A stretch of 17,077 nt of DNA from JBEKVE01 sp049514335 (GTDB taxonomy: Bacteria > Actinomycetota > Acidimicrobiia > Acidimicrobiales > UBA8190): the NCBI GenBank assembly GCA_049514335.1, contig JBEKVE010000063.1, positions 1 through 17,077 on the forward strand. The letters run 5' to 3'. Below are positions 13,701-17,077 of the stretch, piece after piece; positions within the stretch are counted from its first letter, which is position 1; each line of letters starts with the position of its first letter. The notes below the pieces were generated by a model. The model was not told the DNA's origin. It did no database searches and saw only the letters and a list, made by a program, of their open reading frames with translations. Made by a program: the position numbers and the translations under genes.

Positions 13701-14354
13701 GGGGCGCACTGGGACGAGGAGGACGACGCCGGACGGCACCCCACCATCCGGCGGCTGTTCGAGCTGCTGCACCCCGACTCGGCCGACGGCACCAGGCTCA
13801 TCGGCACCGACGGCAAGGCCACGCTCTACAACGGCCGGACGGGCGAGGTCTACGACAACCCCATCTCGGTGGGCTACGTCTACATCCTGAAGCTCGCCCA
13901 CCTCGTGGACGACAAGATCCACGCCCGGTCGACGGGTCCGTACTCGATGATCACCCAGCAGCCCCTGGGCGGGAAGGCCCAGTTCGGCGGGCAGCGCTTC
14001 GGCGAGATGGAGGTGTGGGCCCTCGAGGCCTACGGCTCGGCCTACGCCCTGCAGGAGCTGCTCACCATCAAGTCCGACGACGTGCTCGGGCGGGTGAAGG
14101 TGTACGAGGCCATCGTCAAGGGCGAGAACATCCCCGAACCCGGCATCCCCGAGAGCTTCAAGGTGCTCATCAAGGAGATGCAGTCGCTGTGCCTGAACGT
14201 CGAGGTGCTGTCGACCACCGGTGAGGAGATCGAGATGCGCGAGCTCGACGAGGACGTCTTCCGGACGGCCGAGGAGCTGGGCATCGACATCAGCCGGCCC
14301 GAACGAGGGTCGGACGAAGAGGACGAGCGCCGCGCTGCGGAGAGGAGCTTCTAG
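10797..14354 (+). CDS. rpoB: DNA-directed RNA polymerase subunit beta
   Basis: The beta subunit forms one pincer of RNA polymerase and half the active site. The 1185-residue product is normal for actinobacteria and complete. The start is a TTG at 10797, fixed by AGGAG at 10785-10789 (7 nt spacing) and by the family N-terminus (FSFANLDEVLRLPDLIAIQR). The rifampicin region is TSQLSQFMDQNNPLSGLAHK onward from residue 399. Asp407, His417 and Ser422 match E. coli Asp516, His526 and Ser531, so the sequence looks rifampicin-sensitive. The active-site segment GDKLAGRHGNKG is at 874-885. The C-terminus ends in an acidic, charged tail after EELGIDISRPERG. Transcription is probably from P1, P2 and upstream read-through. 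The stop is 2 nt before the rpoC start. Confidence 0.99.
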   Translation: MPARSKSPDRFSFANLDEVLRLPDLIAIQRDSFRWFLDKGLAEAFADISPIEDFTGQLSLELEYDPSDPDLRPPPKFQEEECKEKDMTYAAPVFVRARFMNAQTGEIKEQTVFMGDFPMMTDKGTFIINGTERVVVSQLVRSPGVIFQPGRDAKTIVTGTIHPYRGEWIEFDVEAKPSKDVTAGARVARKRRLSLFVLLRALGYEDEGFLNRFVRHFDFLEGQWEKERELAPTREDALLEIYKRARPGEPLSAEAARAYFENAFFNPKRYDLTRVGRYKLNRKLGPEIERVANILDIDLERPAPDQGVLSPSEILATATYMLHLADGESGYRIDDQDHFANRRIRSVGELIQNQVRVGLSRMERVVRERMTTQDVEAITPQTLINIRPVVAAIKEFFGTSQLSQFMDQNNPLSGLAHKRRLSALGPGGLSRERAGFEVRDVHSSHYGRMCPIETPEGPNIGLIGALATYARVNEYGFIETPYRRVVDGRVSDEIVYLAADEEEEHVIAQANAKLDERGRFVDERVLVRRGPQGAGVRVGATSTSYGTTSEIDYVPPAEVDLMDVSPKQIVSVSTALIPFVEHDDANRALMGANMQKQAVPLVVPEAPYIGTGVEARAAQDAGDVLLSEGEGNVAEVSGDHIVVEYRAGQRDRLGHELGRKRYTLAKFRRSNQNTSINQKVIVDEGQRVGPNDVLADGSATHNGELALGKNLLVAFMPWEGYNYEDAIILSERLVRDDVLTSIHIEEHEVDARDTKLGAEEITRDIPNLSEEILADLDERGIIRIGAEVDAGDVLVGKVTPKGETEQTPEERLLRAIFGEKAREVRDTSLKVPHGESGKVIDVRVFSREDSHELPPGVNQLVRVYVAQKRKISEGDKLAGRHGNKGVISKILPVEDMPFLADGTPVDIILNPLGVPSRMNVGQVLESHLGYAARWGWDGAESHEQVSRTDTKTRPRTDPAVWVSTPAFDGAHWDEEDDAGRHPTIRRLFELLHPDSADGTRLIGTDGKATLYNGRTGEVYDNPISVGYVYILKLAHLVDDKIHARSTGPYSMITQQPLGGKAQFGGQRFGEMEVWALEAYGSAYALQELLTIKSDDVLGRVKVYEAIVKGENIPEPGIPESFKVLIKEMQSLCLNVEVLSTTGEEIEMRELDEDVFRTAEELGIDISRPERGSDEEDERRAAERSF

Positions 14355-14356
14355 TC

Positions 14357-17077
<2,721 letters not shown>

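Noticed and set aside
11874..13922. A 682-residue open frame antisense to rpoB, and a similar 718-residue frame antisense to rpoC (14351-16507)
   Set aside because: Long antisense frames arise from codon bias at very high GC. The products are Val/Asp/His-rich and unlike any family, while the plus strand is unambiguous rpoB/rpoC.

Overview
This 17 kb window is high-GC DNA carrying the conserved bacterial tRNA/rpmG/secE-nusG/rplKA/rplJL/rpoBC locus, preceded by a short run of accessory genes. I infer an actinobacterium, probably a deep-branching, Acidimicrobiia-like lineage. The reasons are the Actinobacteria-type coiled-coil insertion in RpoC (about residues 147-235), an MptB-like polyprenol-phosphomannose transferase, SecE beginning MNREMKR, strong use of GTG/TTG starts, and many apparently leaderless genes. 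The lineage call is inference; the genes themselves are clear.

Layout. 1-790 (minus): a broken acyl-CoA thioesterase II (TesB-like) whose sequence carries an exact repeat of at least 122 bp, 504 bp apart. 830-2017 (+): GH1 glycosidase, divergent from tesB across only 39 bp. 2126-2647 (+): GtrA-family membrane protein. 2657-3145 (minus): YajQ/UPF0234 protein. 3244-3328: tRNA-Tyr. 3598-5304 (+): MptB-like GT-C mannosyltransferase. 5306-5791 (minus): PAT-family GNAT acetyltransferase. 5953-6107: tRNA-Thr and tRNA-Met. 6157-6321: rpmG (L33). 6501-6576: tRNA-Trp. 6603-7822: secE and nusG, overlapping by ATGA. 7843-9029: rplK and rplA. 9030-9296: promoter and leader. 9297-10450: rplJ and rplL. 10451-10796: a regulatory spacer with hairpins and two promoters. 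10797-14354: rpoB. 14357 to the window end: rpoC, cut by the edge after 907 codons.

How the genes work together. The right-hand two thirds is the transcription/translation core: SecE (translocase), NusG (elongation factor), L11, L1, the L10/L12 stalk, and RNA polymerase beta and beta-prime. Four tRNA genes and L33 sit just upstream. Nearly every gene here has a clear Shine-Dalgarno sequence. The left-hand genes (sugar hydrolysis, membrane glycolipid or polysaccharide assembly, acetylation, thioester hydrolysis) are single-gene units. Most of these have a -10-like hexamer placed so that transcription would begin at the start codon.

I saw no transposase, integrase, phage gene, CRISPR array, toxin-antitoxin pair or defence system. 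I found no convincing undescribed system. The points most worth a second look are the rearranged tesB end, the leaderless promoter pattern, the layered promoter/attenuator/G-quadruplex spacer between rplL and rpoB, the long acidic N-terminus of NusG, the repeat-built L10 tail, and an L33 that lacks one zinc ligand.
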